64,000 bases of DNA. Origin: Halorubrum sp. 48-1-W. Lineage in GTDB: Archaea > Halobacteriota > Halobacteria > Halobacteriales > Haloferacaceae. The notes beneath the pieces are model-generated. The model saw only the letters and a program-made list of their open reading frames with translations, made no database searches and had not been told where the DNA came from. Each line of letters begins with the position of its first letter. Positions within the stretch are counted from its first letter, which is position 1. Where the stretch lies: contig NZ_QMIM01000001.1 in assembly GCF_003287355.1 (NCBI RefSeq), forward strand, positions 1-64,000, in the 5' to 3' direction. Shown here piece by piece: positions 17,771-26,005 of this stretch. The position numbers and the translations under genes were made by a program.

Positions 17771-18712
17771 TCAAAACGGACCGTCCATCGCATCCAAGCC
17801 ATCCGTGTCAAACGGTCCGGTCGTTGAAACCGCGGCCGCGCCGGCCGCATTCCCGATCGTCGCTAACTCCTCGAGATCCGAGATGCCGGCGTGGCGTGCG
17901 GCGAGGACCGCACCAGCGAACGCGTCACCGGCACCGGCCGTGGTGGCGACCGTGGCTGCTGGTGGAGTCGCAGTCACCTGTTCAATGATCTCTCCGTCAT
18001 CCACGGTCATCGCGGTCGTCTCTGCCGGTCCATCCGTGATGAACACCATCGCCGAGTGGTCCGACGGAAGTAGTTCGAGCAGTCCCGCCGGTGTGCGATC
18101 GATGCTGGCCACCGCGAGGTCATCCGTTCCGGCGAAGATCAGGTCACAGTGCTGTAGCACGTCCGGTAGTGCCTGCCGATAGGCGTCGGGTGTGGCCCAC
18201 TGGTTCGTGCGTCCGTTCAAATCAAAGGAGACGCCGGTACCGTTCGCCGTGGCCGCCTCCGCAAGCCCTCGCACGCCACGCTGGTTCACCGCCGTCGGCA
18301 ACGTGACCCCCTCCAAGTGGACCCACTCATAGGGCCCCACGAGCGCCGCCGGATCAGCGGGTGGGGTAAAGCCGTAACAACTCCCAGCGACCCAGGCGTT
18401 CCAATCCTCGTCGTCTCCCGTTGCGACGTACAGCGTGAGCGGTGATGTCGCATCAACCCGTGTCACGTGTGTTGTATCGACTGGCCCGTCAGCGAGGTGT
18501 TGAGCGGCTATCTCGCCAACGGTATCGGTCCCAATGTTCGTTACAAGGCTGGTCTCACTGCCGAGCGAGGCGACCCATCGTGCGACGTTCGTCGCCGTCC
18601 CACCGATGTGCCATTCGAACTTGCTTCCGGGTGCGATCGATCTCCCGTCCGCGGGATAGAGATCGATCGTCGTATCACCGACAACCAACACACTCAGGTG
18701 ATCCTCACTCAT
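17771..18712 (-). CDS. PfkB-family carbohydrate kinase
   Basis: 313 residues from ATG 18710-18712. Shows the ribokinase-fold landmarks: N-terminal VLVVGDTTIDLYP, glycine pair HIGGTATNVARWVASLG, and C-terminal PfkB signature TTAGAGDAFAGAVLAARHAG with the catalytic aspartate (GAGD). The sugar is unknown. An AT-rich promoter-like stretch (TTTATCCCGTTTTATTTA) is near 18844-18862. It is less GC-rich than flanking genes and adjacent to an IS remnant, consistent with horizontal transfer. Confidence 0.88.
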   Translation of the reverse strand: MSEDHLSVLVVGDTTIDLYPADGRSIAPGSKFEWHIGGTATNVARWVASLGSETSLVTNIGTDTVGEIAAQHLADGPVDTTHVTRVDATSPLTLYVATGDDEDWNAWVAGSCYGFTPPADPAALVGPYEWVHLEGVTLPTAVNQRGVRGLAEAATANGTGVSFDLNGRTNQWATPDAYRQALPDVLQHCDLIFAGTDDLAVASIDRTPAGLLELLPSDHSAMVFITDGPAETTAMTVDDGEIIEQVTATPPAATVATTAGAGDAFAGAVLAARHAGISDLEELATIGNAAGAAAVSTTGPFDTDGLDAMDGPF

Positions 18713-18886
18713 CGTCTCGATCCGATCGCTTACCGAAATCGTACGCGAGATGAACGTCACCGGCTACGATATCCACCCACTCCAACCGGTCTAAACTAGG
18801 CATGTGTGCTTCACTATGTACTGCGTCCCTATCACATCCGTCTTGTTTATCCCGTTTTATTTACCCCAGGTGGTAGTCAATAGAAC

Positions 18887-19125
18887 GTGCCTGCTTATGC
18901 GGCGGTTGTTTCGATTGATATCGGTGTGAACAGAGGAGGATCGTTGCTGGACGGTGAACACCTCCAAAGCGATGGTCGCCACGGTACGGCTCGGCGGAAG
19001 GGATCGAAGTGTCGGTTGACCTGATCAACCAACGGAGGTATCGGTCGGCGGACCGCGAGCCGTCGTATCCGCCGTTTGACATCCTCCCCGCGCTGAAGCG
19101 CGAGGCTTTCTTCTCGATTCTCCGT
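18887..19125 (+). pseudogene. remnant of an IS1341-type (tnpB) element
   Basis: Translation of the plus strand here gives AAVVSIDIGVNRGGSLLDGE, resembling the RuvC-I segment of TnpB (IDxGVN), followed by stops and frame breaks. It ends at TTGACATCCTCCCCGCGCTG, with a hairpin CGCGC-TGAA-GCGCG at 19089-19102. The same TGACATCCTCC plus TGAA-loop hairpin occurs at the end of the intact element at 56.7 kb. Most of the transposase gene is gone. Confidence 0.55.
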
Positions 19126-19146
19126 AATCTAGCCGCGCCGTGTAAC

Positions 19147-20097
19147 CTAGTCGAACAGGCCGCGGATGCGGTCGACGACCGACGACTCATCGGCCTCCGC
19201 CAGCTCCTCGGCCTGCTGCTGTTCGCGGAGCTCGCGCAGTGCGGCGGCCTGGTCGTCGGTGCCCTCGCCGCTCGCCGTCTTCGTCTCGCCGCCCTGGAGC
19301 CCCTTGAGCTGTGAGACTGCGTCGTTGACCGTCCCGGAGGTCGTTCGCGTCTCGGTCGCCGATCCCGAAAGCACCTCGCTATCGATGTCGGCGTCGTCGA
19401 CCGCGGTCGTGTTCAGCTCCAGCCGGCGGCCCTTCGAGCGTTCGACGCCGCCCCAGGTGAGCTCGGCGTCGTCCAGCTCGCGTTCGATGTCGGCGCGGAC
19501 CTGCTCGTCGGTGACCGTCTCGCCTCCCGTGCTCCCGTCGCCGTCCGCGTCGGCGTCACCGCTCGCGCCGACGGCCGCCGCGGATCCGGTCGCGCCGGCC
19601 GCGCCGGCCGCTCCCGCCGCCGACGCCCGCTCGACACGGTGGGCGACGAGCGCCGCCCCGGTCGCGCCGATGACGGCGACGAGCCCGACGCTGTAGAGCG
19701 CGACGACCTGCGCGCTGTAGTCCGGCGGCTCGGGGACGTTCCAGTCGTGGGGGTACACGCGGACGAACCACCCGACGGCAACGAGACAGACCGCCGTGCC
19801 GGCGCTCCCGAGATACAGCATTCGGCGGTCGACCGGGAGGAGGACCACGACGCCGAGGAGGAGCCCCGGGAGCCCGAGCGCGGCGGCGACCGCGGCCACC
19901 TGTCGGACCGAGTACGTCGAGAGGGTGTTCGCCGGCAACGTCGCGCTGTAGAGGAACACGGCTACCCCGACGACGCCCAGGCCGAGCCCCACGAAGAAGA
20001 GCCCGAACCCGGCGTACACGTCGACGGCCCGGTCTGGATCGCCGATGTACCGCCGGTAGTAGCCGAAAAGCGGGTTCGTCTCGCTCGGATCGCTCAT
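19147..20097 (-). CDS. haloarchaeal membrane protein with cytoplasmic acidic tail
   Basis: 316 residues. N-terminus FGYYRRYIGDPDRAVDVYAGFGLF leads into four predicted transmembrane helices (about 24-45, 55-75, 82-102, 120-140). Then an alanine/glycine linker and a charged tail of about 150 residues with TETRTTSGTVNDAVSQLKGL, a motif also found in the small acidic protein at 21530. It ends in SSVVDRIRGLFD, an amphipathic helix. I recall the family as a haloarchaeal DUF (tentatively DUF7139). Function unknown. Confidence 0.75.
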   Translation of the reverse strand: MSDPSETNPLFGYYRRYIGDPDRAVDVYAGFGLFFVGLGLGVVGVAVFLYSATLPANTLSTYSVRQVAAVAAALGLPGLLLGVVVLLPVDRRMLYLGSAGTAVCLVAVGWFVRVYPHDWNVPEPPDYSAQVVALYSVGLVAVIGATGAALVAHRVERASAAGAAGAAGATGSAAAVGASGDADADGDGSTGGETVTDEQVRADIERELDDAELTWGGVERSKGRRLELNTTAVDDADIDSEVLSGSATETRTTSGTVNDAVSQLKGLQGGETKTASGEGTDDQAAALRELREQQQAEELAEADESSVVDRIRGLFD

Positions 20098-20160
20098 GTC
20101 TCGACGTTTCCGCCGAGTCTAATGATTGTTGCCCCGCGTCCGCGAGTCGACCCACCTCCC

Positions 20161-20217
20161 GTCCCGTGGCCGAACCACTCCCGTCCCGTGGCCGAACCAC
20201 TCCCGTCCCGTGGGCTC
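20161..20217. repeat. 22-base tandem repeat at the 3' end of the 78-residue gene
   Basis: GTCCCGTGGCCGAACCACTC plus CC occurs exactly twice (20161-20182, 20183-20204), then a partial third copy (GTCCCGTGG) leads into the stop codon region at 20216. The repeat thus abuts the gene's 3' end. Confidence 0.88.
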
Positions 20218-20452
20218 AGCTCGCCGGCTCCATCTCTTCCCAGCCGACGGCGTCCCCACGAAGCAGCGACCCGACGATCCAGACGACCGCGTCGACGCCG
20301 CGGCCCGCCTCGAGGTCTCCCCGTTCGACGCGTTCCACGAACCGATCCAGGTCGTCGAGGTCGATCCGCCCGCAGGCAACCGCGTCCGTGATCGTGTCCG
20401 TGTCGCTTTCCAGCACGCCGAGAAGGTTCGTGTCGACCTCGTTCGTTCCCAT
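20216..20452 (-). CDS. small conserved acidic protein
   Basis: 78 residues from ATG 20450-20452: MGTNEVDTNLLGVLESDTDT, then AVACGRIDLDDLDRFVERVERGD and a C-terminal AVVWIVGSLLRGDAVGWEE helix. No motif recognised; likely two or three helices. The start is supported by the AT-rich region immediately upstream containing TATAAATAT 28-38 bases before the ATG, typical of leaderless transcripts. It is divergent from the zinc-finger gene at 20561. Confidence 0.65.
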   Translation of the reverse strand: MGTNEVDTNLLGVLESDTDTITDAVACGRIDLDDLDRFVERVERGDLEAGRGVDAVVWIVGSLLRGDAVGWEEMEPAS

Positions 20453-20560
20453 TACAAAATATACTACAGAACGAGTTAATATATTTATATCGGTTGCTAC
20501 AGGTGAAACCGCCGTGAAAGGATCCCGCTCGACCCCTGTGTTTTTCACGGCCGGCGTCCA
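20453..20560. promoter_or_regulatory. AT-rich divergent promoter region
   Basis: A 45-base AT-rich block (20451-20492) contains TTAATATATTTATATCGG. Read leftward it supplies TATAAATATATT about 30 bases before the ATG of the 78-residue protein; read rightward, ATATTTATAT at 20481-20490 could drive the zinc-finger operon starting near 20561. It is by far the most AT-rich spot nearby. Confidence 0.6.
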
Positions 20561-20764
20561 GTGTTCGTCCGAGAGACCGTGTCGATCGAGTGCCCGCGCT
20601 GTGGATCCGCGCTGACGACGTTCACGCTCGGCGGGGCCGAGGCCGTCGGCTGTGACGCCTGCGGCTACGCCGGCGTCGAGGTCGACCACTCCGGCGAGCC
20701 CCGCGTCGTCGAGAGCTGGGAGGAGGCGCTCGAACGGTTCGGTAGGGGGAGCGGGGAGGAGTGA
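20561..20764 (+). CDS. small CxxC-CxxC zinc-ribbon protein
   Basis: 67 residues (61 if the GTG at 20579 is used, giving MSIECPRCGSALTTF). Two knuckles, CPRCG and CDACG, separated by 17 residues define a zinc ribbon; the rest is acidic. Such one-domain zinc fingers are numerous in haloarchaea and poorly understood. It is followed after three bases by the next gene, so these form an operon. Confidence 0.7.
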   Translation: MFVRETVSIECPRCGSALTTFTLGGAEAVGCDACGYAGVEVDHSGEPRVVESWEEALERFGRGSGEE

Positions 20765-20767
20765 CGA

Positions 20768-21526
20768 ATGCCATCGCTCGATATCACCGACGACCACCGA
20801 GAACGCATCGAGGCCCTGCGCGCGGAGTTGGCCGACAGACACGCCGGCCCGTACGCGACGGTCGGGACCGAGGAGGTCCTCTCGTACCTGCTCGACCTCG
20901 CCGAGGTCGTCGAGGACCCGGACCGCTCAGCCGACCCCGACCGGCTGGCAACCGGGGGGGCCGGCTCCGGAGCCGATACCGAGGGCTCCGACGACGAGAG
21001 CTCTGACGACGAAGGCTCCGACGCCGACGGACGCTCGGCCCCCTTCGACCGGGAGAGGGCCCGAGAGGCGCTTCGCGAACGCAACCTGAAGCACGGCGAC
21101 CCGGAGGAAGCGGAGCGATCGGACCTGTACTCGATCGCCGCTGTGTTCGACGTCGCCGGCCGTAGCGACATGGCTAAAGACGAACTCATTGAGGCGATCC
21201 TCGACGCGGCCGTGGCGCTTGCGGTCGACCCCTTCGCCCACGTCGACGTGACGGTGCCCGAGAGCGTGGACGAAGACGACGCGGACGACGCCGAAAGCGC
21301 CGGAGACGACGCGGACGACGCCGAAAGCGCCGGAGACGACGGGGATGTCGCGGACGACGGCGGCGCCGGCCAGCTGAACGCGATGATGAGCCTGCTCGAC
21401 ACCCACGACGACAAGTGGTGGGAGGGTGACGGCGACGTGCGGTACGAGGTGGAGCTGCCCGACGGGGACGTCGAAACGGCCCGCACGAAGGACGACGTGC
21501 GGGCGATCCTGTTCCGAAACTACTGA
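20768..21526 (+). CDS. conserved acidic haloarchaeal protein, possible SAP-like segment
   Basis: 252 residues. N-terminal helical part (DITDDHRERIEALRAELADR), an acidic linker, a second structured part (ERAREALRERNLKHGDPEEA, then DLYSIAAVFDVAGRSDMAKDELIEAI) whose last stretch resembles SAP or Rho-N type helix-extended-loop-helix nucleic-acid motifs, a duplicated DDADDAESAG linker, and a C-terminal domain with DTHDDKWWEGDGDVRYEVELP. Function unknown. Lies between the zinc-ribbon gene and the tail-motif protein with gaps of three bases, indicating one transcript. Confidence 0.65.
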   Translation: MPSLDITDDHRERIEALRAELADRHAGPYATVGTEEVLSYLLDLAEVVEDPDRSADPDRLATGGAGSGADTEGSDDESSDDEGSDADGRSAPFDRERAREALRERNLKHGDPEEAERSDLYSIAAVFDVAGRSDMAKDELIEAILDAAVALAVDPFAHVDVTVPESVDEDDADDAESAGDDADDAESAGDDGDVADDGGAGQLNAMMSLLDTHDDKWWEGDGDVRYEVELPDGDVETARTKDDVRAILFRNY

Positions 21527-21529
21527 CCC

Positions 21530-21853
21530 ATGGGACTCCTCACGACGCTTCGCGAGTGGGTCGGCGGCCTGCTCGGCGGTTCGGCGGAGGCGGACGACGA
21601 GGCCGACGAGGCCGACGAGGGGACGGCAGGATCGGAGTCGACGAAACCGACGGGACCGGACGATGACCGGCTCGATCCGGGCGCCGTCACCGAGACGAGG
21701 TCGACCGCGAACGACGACGCGGTCGACAAGCTCCGGGAGATACAGCAGACCGCACCGGGAGCGGAGTCGGACGACGAAACGGATCCGGTCGGGTCCGGCG
21801 CCGACGACGGAACCGACTCGACCGAGTCCGGCGCCGACGACGGGAAGCGTTAG
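21530..21853 (+). CDS. small acidic protein with amphipathic N-terminus and shared tail motif
   Basis: 107 residues. MGLLTTLREWVGGLLGG is likely an amphipathic membrane-associated helix; then a strongly acidic low-complexity body. TETRSTANDDAVDKLREIQQ (about residues 53-72) closely matches TETRTTSGTVNDAVSQLKGL in the membrane protein at 19147-20097. No enzyme motif. Three bases after the preceding gene. Probably a scaffold or adaptor; unknown function. Confidence 0.6.
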   Translation: MGLLTTLREWVGGLLGGSAEADDEADEADEGTAGSESTKPTGPDDDRLDPGAVTETRSTANDDAVDKLREIQQTAPGAESDDETDPVGSGADDGTDSTESGADDGKR

Positions 21854-21877
21854 GTCGCGTCGGCCGAAGGGACCGGT

Positions 21878-22333
21878 ATGCGAACGGATCAGGAACACGT
21901 CGCACGGACCATCGAACTCGCCGAGGAGGCGATCGACGACGGGAACACCCCGTTCGGCGCGCTGTTGGTCGTCGACGGCGAGATCCGAAGGGAGTCGAAG
22001 AACACGACGCTGACCGACGACGACGTCTCCGCACACCCGGAGCTCAAGCTGGCTCGGTGGGCCGCCCGGGAGCTCTCGGCCGACGAGTTGGCCGACTGTA
22101 CGATGTACGCGAGCACCGAGCCGTGTCCGATGTGTACGGCTGCGATCCACTACGCCGGGATCGACCGCGTCGTCTTCGGAGTCGCGGGCGAGACGCTCCA
22201 CGACCTCACCGGCGGGGGGATCCCCATCCCCTCGACGGAGGTGATCCGGCGGGCCGACGGCGACGCCGTCGTCGAGGGACCGATCGCGACCGAGGACGCG
22301 ATGGCCGTCCACGCGTCCTACTTCGGGGAGTGA
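21878..22333 (+). CDS. nucleoside/base deaminase (CMP/dCMP deaminase-type zinc enzyme)
   Basis: 151 residues. The zinc site is shown by AHPELKLARWA (H plus catalytic glutamate in HPE) and STEPCPMCTAAIHYAGIDR (PCxxC), as in guanine deaminase and TadA. Substrate could be guanine, cytosine or an adenosine derivative; TadA-like tRNA editing is unlikely in archaea. The stop overlaps the GTG of a PfkB-type kinase, suggesting a shared nucleoside salvage or degradation task. Confidence 0.87.
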   Translation: MRTDQEHVARTIELAEEAIDDGNTPFGALLVVDGEIRRESKNTTLTDDDVSAHPELKLARWAARELSADELADCTMYASTEPCPMCTAAIHYAGIDRVVFGVAGETLHDLTGGGIPIPSTEVIRRADGDAVVEGPIATEDAMAVHASYFGE

Positions 22334-23361
22334 CGGTGCCGTCGGAGACCGTCGACGGTTCCGAGCCCCTCGACGACCCGCCACGAGTCACCGCCATCGG
22401 CGCGGCCGCGGTCGACGAGTGGTACGCCGTCTCGAACCTCCCGGAGCCGGACGGCGGCGCGTACGCGAGCGAGGTCGAGACCGCCCCGGGCGGCGTCGGC
22501 GCGAACGTCGCGGTCGGCCTCGATCGGCTCGGTCGCGACGTCGGGCTCGTCAGTCGGGTCGGCGACGACGAGTACGGACGGCTCGCGCGCTCGTGGTTGG
22601 CCGAGACCGGCGTCGACGGGTCGCAGGTCGCGGTCGGCGACGACCCGTCGACGCGGTCCGTGATCCTCAGCGCGCCGGACGGCGAGCGCGCCATCGTCAC
22701 CGCCGGCGAGAGCTTCCGCGAGCTCCGGCTCGACCCGTCGACCCTCGAGTCGCTCGTCCACAGCGAGGTCGTCTTCCTCACGGCGTACGCGCCCGACCGG
22801 GTCGCGCGGGCGGTGCTCGACCGGGTTCTCGAGGTTCCCGAGGCCGAACGGCCGGCGCTCGTCTTCGACCTCTCGGGCCCGGTCACCGAACTCGCCGGCC
22901 GTGGGACCGAGCCGGAGACGGTCCACGGTTATCTCCACCACGCCGACCTCTTCGTCGCGGGCGGCGTCGCCGCGCCCGCCTACTTCGGTGGACGCGAGGC
23001 GGCCGTCGACCGGCTCGCCGGGGTCCGCACCCCGTCGGTCGGCCCCGCGGTCCTCACCCACGGCGCGGACGGGATGACGGTGATCGCGGACGGCGAGGCG
23101 ACCCGGGTCGACGCGTTCGAGGTCGACGTCGTCGACACGACCGGCGCGGGGGACGCGTTCCTCGCCGGCCTGATCGACCGGTGGGTCCTGACGGAACGCG
23201 GGTCGACGGACGAACGAAGCCGGGAGGACCTGATCGACGCGGTCCGCTTTGCGGCCGCGGTCGCCGCCATCAACTGTACAGCGCGGTTCACACAGCCCGG
23301 GCTCCCGACTCGCGAGGACGTTCGGGCGTTCCTCGCCGAGCGTGGCGCGGACCTGCGGTGA
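22330..23361 (+). CDS. PfkB-family nucleoside or sugar kinase
   Basis: 343 residues from GTG 22330 (GTGA overlap with the deaminase stop); GTG 22336 is also possible. Ribokinase-fold motifs: ETAPGGVGANVAVGLDRLGRD, LVSRVGDDEYG, and the C-terminal VVDTTGAGDAFLAGLIDRW with the catalytic aspartate. Given the coupled deaminase, a nucleoside (or ribose derived from one) is the likely substrate, an inference only. Confidence 0.87.
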   Translation: MTVPSETVDGSEPLDDPPRVTAIGAAAVDEWYAVSNLPEPDGGAYASEVETAPGGVGANVAVGLDRLGRDVGLVSRVGDDEYGRLARSWLAETGVDGSQVAVGDDPSTRSVILSAPDGERAIVTAGESFRELRLDPSTLESLVHSEVVFLTAYAPDRVARAVLDRVLEVPEAERPALVFDLSGPVTELAGRGTEPETVHGYLHHADLFVAGGVAAPAYFGGREAAVDRLAGVRTPSVGPAVLTHGADGMTVIADGEATRVDAFEVDVVDTTGAGDAFLAGLIDRWVLTERGSTDERSREDLIDAVRFAAAVAAINCTARFTQPGLPTREDVRAFLAERGADLR

Positions 23362-23454
23362 CGAGCGAGCCGAACCCTCGGTGATGGATCCCGTCGAGAT
23401 CCTCGGCAGAGGACACGCTTCGACCGGCTCCGGTCAGTACAGGTGAAGCGATGA

Positions 23455-23690
23455 GTGATCAGATGTCGTGGTGGCGCGCCTCCGAGTGCCCCAAAGGGGC
23501 ACGAGGAGCCCGCGAGGGACGCGGCGAGCGAAGCGAGCCGCGAGGCTGGGGAGGTGTGAGGTGCGGTTGCGGAGCTGTGCGGGGCGGGACTCAAAGGGGC
23601 AGTCGCGAGGACGAAGCACGGCGATGTAAGCACCGCAGCGAAGGAGCGGGAGCGACTGAGCGAGGAGCGCAACGAGCCGCGCGAGTCCTC
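23455..23690. repeat. GC-rich dispersed intergenic repeat (Halorubrum type)
   Basis: Non-coding DNA with stretches such as GCGAGCGAAGCGAGCCGCGA, CCCCAAAGGGGC and GCGAGGACGAAGCACGGCGA. In my recollection this block (ending in GCGAGTCCTCGCGACTGGGGC) recurs between genes throughout Halorubrum genomes. The plus-strand frame through it is Arg/Gly-rich and not protein-like. Possible roles include transcript ends or a non-autonomous repeat; none is shown by the sequence. Confidence 0.6.
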
Positions 23691-23920
23691 GCGACTGGGG
23701 CTTTGGAGGAGTTTACCGTGTCGGCAACTGCGTATCGCCGAGCGACTGGGGCTTTGGAGGAGTTTACCGTGTCGGCAACTGCGTATCGCCGAGCGACTGG
23801 GGCTTTGGAGGAGTTTACCGTGTCGGCAACTGCGTATCGCCGAGCGACTGGGGCTTTGGAGGAGTTTACCGTGTCGGCAACTGCGTATCGCCGAGCGACT
23901 GGGGCTTTGGCGGTGTTCAC
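23691..23920. repeat. 51-base tandem repeat, four full copies plus a partial
   Basis: Copies at 23691-23741, 23742-23792, 23793-23843 and 23844-23894 are identical (beginning GCGACTGGGGCTTTGGAGGA, ending GCGTATCGCCGA); a fifth begins at 23895 and diverges after GCTTTGG. There are no unique spacers, so this is not CRISPR. The unit length is a multiple of three and both strands remain open, but the encoded 17-residue repeats have no other support as protein. Perfect identity implies recent expansion. Confidence 0.95.
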
Positions 23921-23972
23921 CCCGCCAGCAACGATCCCGTTCTACTCACCCCGATCCCCATCGAAGGAGGAG

Positions 23973-24800
23973 TCACCGGACCTCGTCCGCCCGCTCGACG
24001 AGCTCCGCGACCCGGTCGGGGTCGACCGGCGCGGTCGTCTCGGCTTCCTCCTTCAGCGCGGTCCCGACGATGACGCCGTCGGCGACGGCGAGGAGGTCGC
24101 CGACCGTATCGGCCCGGACGCCGCTGCCGACGAACACCGGCGTGTCGAGCCCGTGTCGCTCGCGCTCGGCGACGACCGCTTCCAGCGCGCCGTCGTCGAC
24201 CGCGTGGCCGGTCCCCGAGCCGGAGGCGATCACGGCGTCCGCGAGGCCGCGCTCCGTGGTGTCGGCGAACGACTCCGCGGAGTACCCCGTCGGGGTGAGC
24301 GGTGCCGAGTGTTTCACGTCGGTGTCGGCGAAGATCCCGACGTCGACGCCGAGCCGTTCGCGGAGCCGGACCGTCCGGTGGGCGCGCCCCTCGACGATCC
24401 CCTGGTCCGTGACCCGCGCGCCCGTGTGAACGTTCACGCGGACGAACCGCGCCCCGACCGCGACAGCGACGGAGACGGCCGCCTCGGCGTCGTTCCGGAG
24501 GACGTTGACCCCGATCGGTAACGCGACCGCCGAGGCCACCTCGGTCGCGGCGCGGGTCGTCGCCGCGACCGTGTGTTTCGGCACGTCGTCCGGGTAGAAG
24601 GGCGCGTCGCCGAAGTTCTCGATCATCAGGCCGTCGACGCCGCCCGCTTCGAGTTTCCGTGCGTCGCTCACGGCGCGCTCGACGGCCGCGTCTATCGCGG
24701 CCGTGCCGTCGTCGGGCGCGGTCGGCGCGCCCGGGAGTGCGGGCAGGTGTATCATGCCGATCACCGGGGCCTCCGTGCCGAAGGTGGCGTCGAGGTCCAT
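23973..24800 (-). CDS. btpA: BtpA/SgcQ-family protein
   Basis: 275 residues from ATG 24798-24800. Family signatures: APVIGMIHLPALPG at the start, ENFGDAPFYPDDVP, and FADTDVKHSAPL; TIM-barrel fold with a C-terminal IVGTALKEE phosphate-loop-like end. In cyanobacteria BtpA stabilises photosystem I; in other organisms relatives (SgcQ) act in sugar or nucleoside metabolism, so here the activity is unknown. Upstream in-frame extension lacks family similarity. Downstream lies the 51-base repeat. Confidence 0.88.
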   Translation of the reverse strand: MDLDATFGTEAPVIGMIHLPALPGAPTAPDDGTAAIDAAVERAVSDARKLEAGGVDGLMIENFGDAPFYPDDVPKHTVAATTRAATEVASAVALPIGVNVLRNDAEAAVSVAVAVGARFVRVNVHTGARVTDQGIVEGRAHRTVRLRERLGVDVGIFADTDVKHSAPLTPTGYSAESFADTTERGLADAVIASGSGTGHAVDDGALEAVVAERERHGLDTPVFVGSGVRADTVGDLLAVADGVIVGTALKEEAETTAPVDPDRVAELVERADEVR

Positions 24801-24922
24801 GACCGCTTCGAGGACCGGGGGCGGTTTAACCGCCGCGTTGCGCGCGGGCTGGCGGCGACTCACGCGATCCGTGGCAGTCTTCGCACGGAAGCTACAAACC
24901 CCTCCGAGCCCAACGGTAGCTC

Positions 24923-25273
24923 ATGACATCCTCGCTCGCGGACGAGCCGGTCGAGCCGTCGACGGAGGACGACGAACCGCTGACGCCGGGAGAGTACGCC
25001 GACCACCTCGCCGAGCTCGGCGACGCCTGGGAGGTCGTCGAGGAACACCACCTGGAGGCGACGTACTCCTTCGAGGACTTCGCGAGCGCGCTCGCGTTCA
25101 CGAACGACGTGGGCGAACTCGCGGAGGCCGAGTGGCACCACCCCGACATCCACCTCTCGTGGGGCGAAGTCGGCATCGAGATGTGGAGCCACGACATCGA
25201 CGGGCTCCACCGGTCCGACTTCGTGATGGCCGCCCGGATGGACCGGATCTACGACGAGTACGACGAGGAGTGA
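24923..25273 (+). CDS. pterin-4a-carbinolamine dehydratase
   Basis: 116 residues. The catalytic signature is clear: [20 protein letters not shown] followed by [20 protein letters not shown], matching the conserved HHP, H and D positions of the DCoH/PhhB family. It dehydrates 4a-hydroxytetrahydropterin after aromatic amino acid hydroxylation, or serves molybdopterin-related roles suggested for stand-alone copies. The first 30 residues are an acidic extension. Confidence 0.92.
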   Translation: MTSSLADEPVEPSTEDDEPLTPGEYADHLAELGDAWEVVEEHHLEATYSFEDFASALAFTNDVGELAEAEWHHPDIHLSWGEVGIEMWSHDIDGLHRSDFVMAARMDRIYDEYDEE

Positions 25274-25354
25274 GCGTCGATCGCTGGGATCGACGGAGCG
25301 GAGCGCAGGCGGTCAACGAACGCTTTTAAATCCCTCCCGGCGAAACGGAGGGCA

Positions 25355-25843
25355 ATGAGCGACAACGTCTTCCTCGTCCCGGTCGATCCGGAGAACTTCG
25401 GTCGAACGGTCCGGTCCACGGTCGACCTCGCCGAGTACGACGACCGGCCGGAGCCGCTCGCGGACCTCGAGGAGGCGCGCCTGTGGGCCGTCGGCGACGA
25501 CAGCGGGAACGGGTCGACGTTCGACCGCATGGAATCCGGCGACCTCCTCCTGTTCTACCACGACGACGAGTACGTCGCCACCGGCCGGGTGGGCGAGACG
25601 TTCACCGACGAGGACCGCTGGGTCAGCGGCACGTTCTGGACCGCGTTCCCGACCATGCGGGTGTACACGGTCGAGTCGTTCACTCCCGTCTCGGTCCCCA
25701 AACGCGGCGTCAACCGTATCTTCGACTACTCGGCGTCGTACACGCCGGGACTCATGCGCGTCGCCGACAGCCGCGTCACCCGCGAGTTGTCCACGATCGA
25801 GACCGCCCTCGACGTCTACACGGAGCGGAACGCCGAAGCGTAG
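25355..25843 (+). CDS. EVE/PUA-like domain protein
   Basis: 162 residues. The segment GDLLLFYHDDEYVATGRVGETF, followed by RWVSGTFWTAFP and MRVYTVESFTPVSVPKRGVNRIF, resembles the EVE/PUA-like domains found at the N-termini of McrB-type restriction proteins and of putative endonucleases that recognise modified bases. Here the domain stands alone without a nuclease or GTPase. Preceded by TTTTAAAT (25323-25330), a TATA element. Function as a modified-base reader is inference from fold-like similarity recalled from memory. Confidence 0.55.
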   Translation: MSDNVFLVPVDPENFGRTVRSTVDLAEYDDRPEPLADLEEARLWAVGDDSGNGSTFDRMESGDLLLFYHDDEYVATGRVGETFTDEDRWVSGTFWTAFPTMRVYTVESFTPVSVPKRGVNRIFDYSASYTPGLMRVADSRVTRELSTIETALDVYTERNAEA

Positions 25844-26005
25844 GTCGACCGCCGACCTGTCGCCAGTCGAGGGCGACCCATCGCCCGCCGCCGCCGAATC
25901 GTCGCGAGCCGCCGCCGAATCGTCGCCGGCCGCCGTCGTCCCTCTCGACGGTGACGGCTCGTGTCGTCAGTAGAATTATCCGATCTCGACCGGTGATCGA
26001 GACAC

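Noticed and set aside
23691-23920. CRISPR array
   Set aside because: The 51-base units are contiguous without unique spacers and no cas genes are near.
23451-24521. 356-residue plus-strand frame containing 17-residue repeats
   Set aside because: It reads through intergenic repeat DNA and then antisense to btpA; composition is Arg/Gly-rich and has no homologous feel.
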